Below are positions 63,232-64,000 of a DNA stretch of 64,000 bases, in pieces. Source of the DNA: Cymodocea nodosa (Eukaryota > Streptophyta > Magnoliopsida > Alismatales > Cymodoceaceae); contig CM072335.1 in NCBI GenBank assembly GCA_036874045.1, forward strand, positions 3,616,001-3,680,000. Direction: 5' to 3'. The position numbers and the translations under genes were made by a program. Each line of letters opens with the position of its first letter. Position 1 is the stretch's first letter. The notes beneath the pieces were generated by a model. The model made no database searches, was not told where the DNA came from, and worked only from the letters and a program-made list of their open reading frames with translations.

Positions 63232-64000
63232 GTATACTATTGCCTTACTTGACTTAGATTCCTGCATGGTACTTAATTCTTTCTGGCAACCCAACTCATT
63301 TGCAAGGACTGATACCATAGAATCAGTTACTTGTAAAGGTTGCAGTACTGTCAACCATTCTGGTATAATATCCTATTTGGAAGGGCATGTTCCTTCTTTT
63401 TTTTTGTCAGAGTTTTATCAATTTTCTTTGCACAACTATTGCAGGTAATGATTATAAGATGCATTTAGATAGATATTTCTTGCAGATGAAATTACTTTTA
63501 ATCTTAAATAGGAAAAACTTAGTACATAATGTTCTCACCAACATGGAATCTAGAAAAGGTCTGATTGTGCACAATTTATCTGCCTAAGTTAGAGGATGAT
63601 TCCTAGCATCTGGACGGTTGAACCTGCAATCTCTATACTCTAAGTACAATGGAACAACCTTATCATTGTCTTCAACTGCCAAAACTTGTTCCCTAGTATT
63701 ATTTTTCACCTGATGACGTAAAATACATGCTTTATTTTATCCCCTAAAATGTCGTTATCTATCCTGCTGTAACTTTCATGAAAATTTCAGTTTTCTTAAC
63801 TGTCATTTTATTTATTCCCTAACTGAATGCTGTCAACATTTTTTTGCTTCATCTTTGTTTCATTTGTGACTTTCTTGTTTGTATCATTACTTTTCATTCT
63901 AGGTTCATGTGCATGCTGCTTTGTGTAGGATACTAGGATTTTGTTTTCTTGACCTTCTCAGTCTGGTTGTATCTAGATGAAACTTAGGTGCTGTTTAGTT
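63232..64000 (+). other. PGAP1 intron 6 or unresolved downstream sequence
   Basis: After the donor at 63231/63232 no further exon with PGAP1 homology was recognised before the window ends. An acceptor-like attgcag near 63440 opens a frame to about 63587 without family resemblance, so I did not include it. Confidence 0.45.

Noticed and set aside
63440-63587. Possible seventh PGAP1 exon
   Set aside because: An acceptor-like site is present, but the translated text shows no PGAP1 resemblance and the frame ends in a stop.

Overview
This is nuclear DNA from a flowering plant. The genes have many GT-AG introns, some 5 to 6 kb long and filled with transposon remains. The protein families are plant ones: photorespiratory-type phosphoglycolate phosphatase, GBF-interacting-protein-like, Musashi/hnRNP-like RNA-binding protein, CCDC22-like and PGAP1-like. 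The background is AT-rich, while some first exons and 5' leaders are GC-rich, which hints at a non-grass monocot; that placement is a weak inference. No bacterial, phage or CRISPR content was seen.

Layout: 1870-6884 (-) is a complete 11-exon PGLP2-type phosphatase (314 aa). 10889-15326 (-) is a 6-exon protein with two RRMs and a glycine-rich tail (337 aa). 15.5-22.1 kb is gene-poor and holds a nested dispersed repeat, a 21-G run and a plastid trnL-CAA fragment. 22111-43787 (+) is a GIP1-like gene of 11 exons (about 846 aa). Its introns carry a three-copy 252-bp tandem repeat, a hAT-type transposase wreck, a minisatellite and probable smaller elements. 44.9-45.2 kb (-) has an 89-codon ORF that could encode a small secreted peptide. 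46640-52521 (-) is a CCDC22-like gene of 6 recognisable exons, with a Copia fragment in its last intron. 54755-63231 (+) is the 5' part of a PGAP1-like GPI inositol-deacylase gene that runs off the right edge, with a broken LINE in intron 1.

The genes are unrelated housekeeping functions, not an operon-like system. From memory, the RRM gene and the GIP1-like gene are also neighbours in Arabidopsis, so this pair may be an old conserved block. No clearly new biological system was found. The best leads are the possible secreted peptide, the reading-frame break in the GIP1-like gene, the short and apparently incomplete CCDC22-like gene, and the young 252-bp tandem array. Exon borders were read by eye from reading frame, phase and splice sites, without transcript data.
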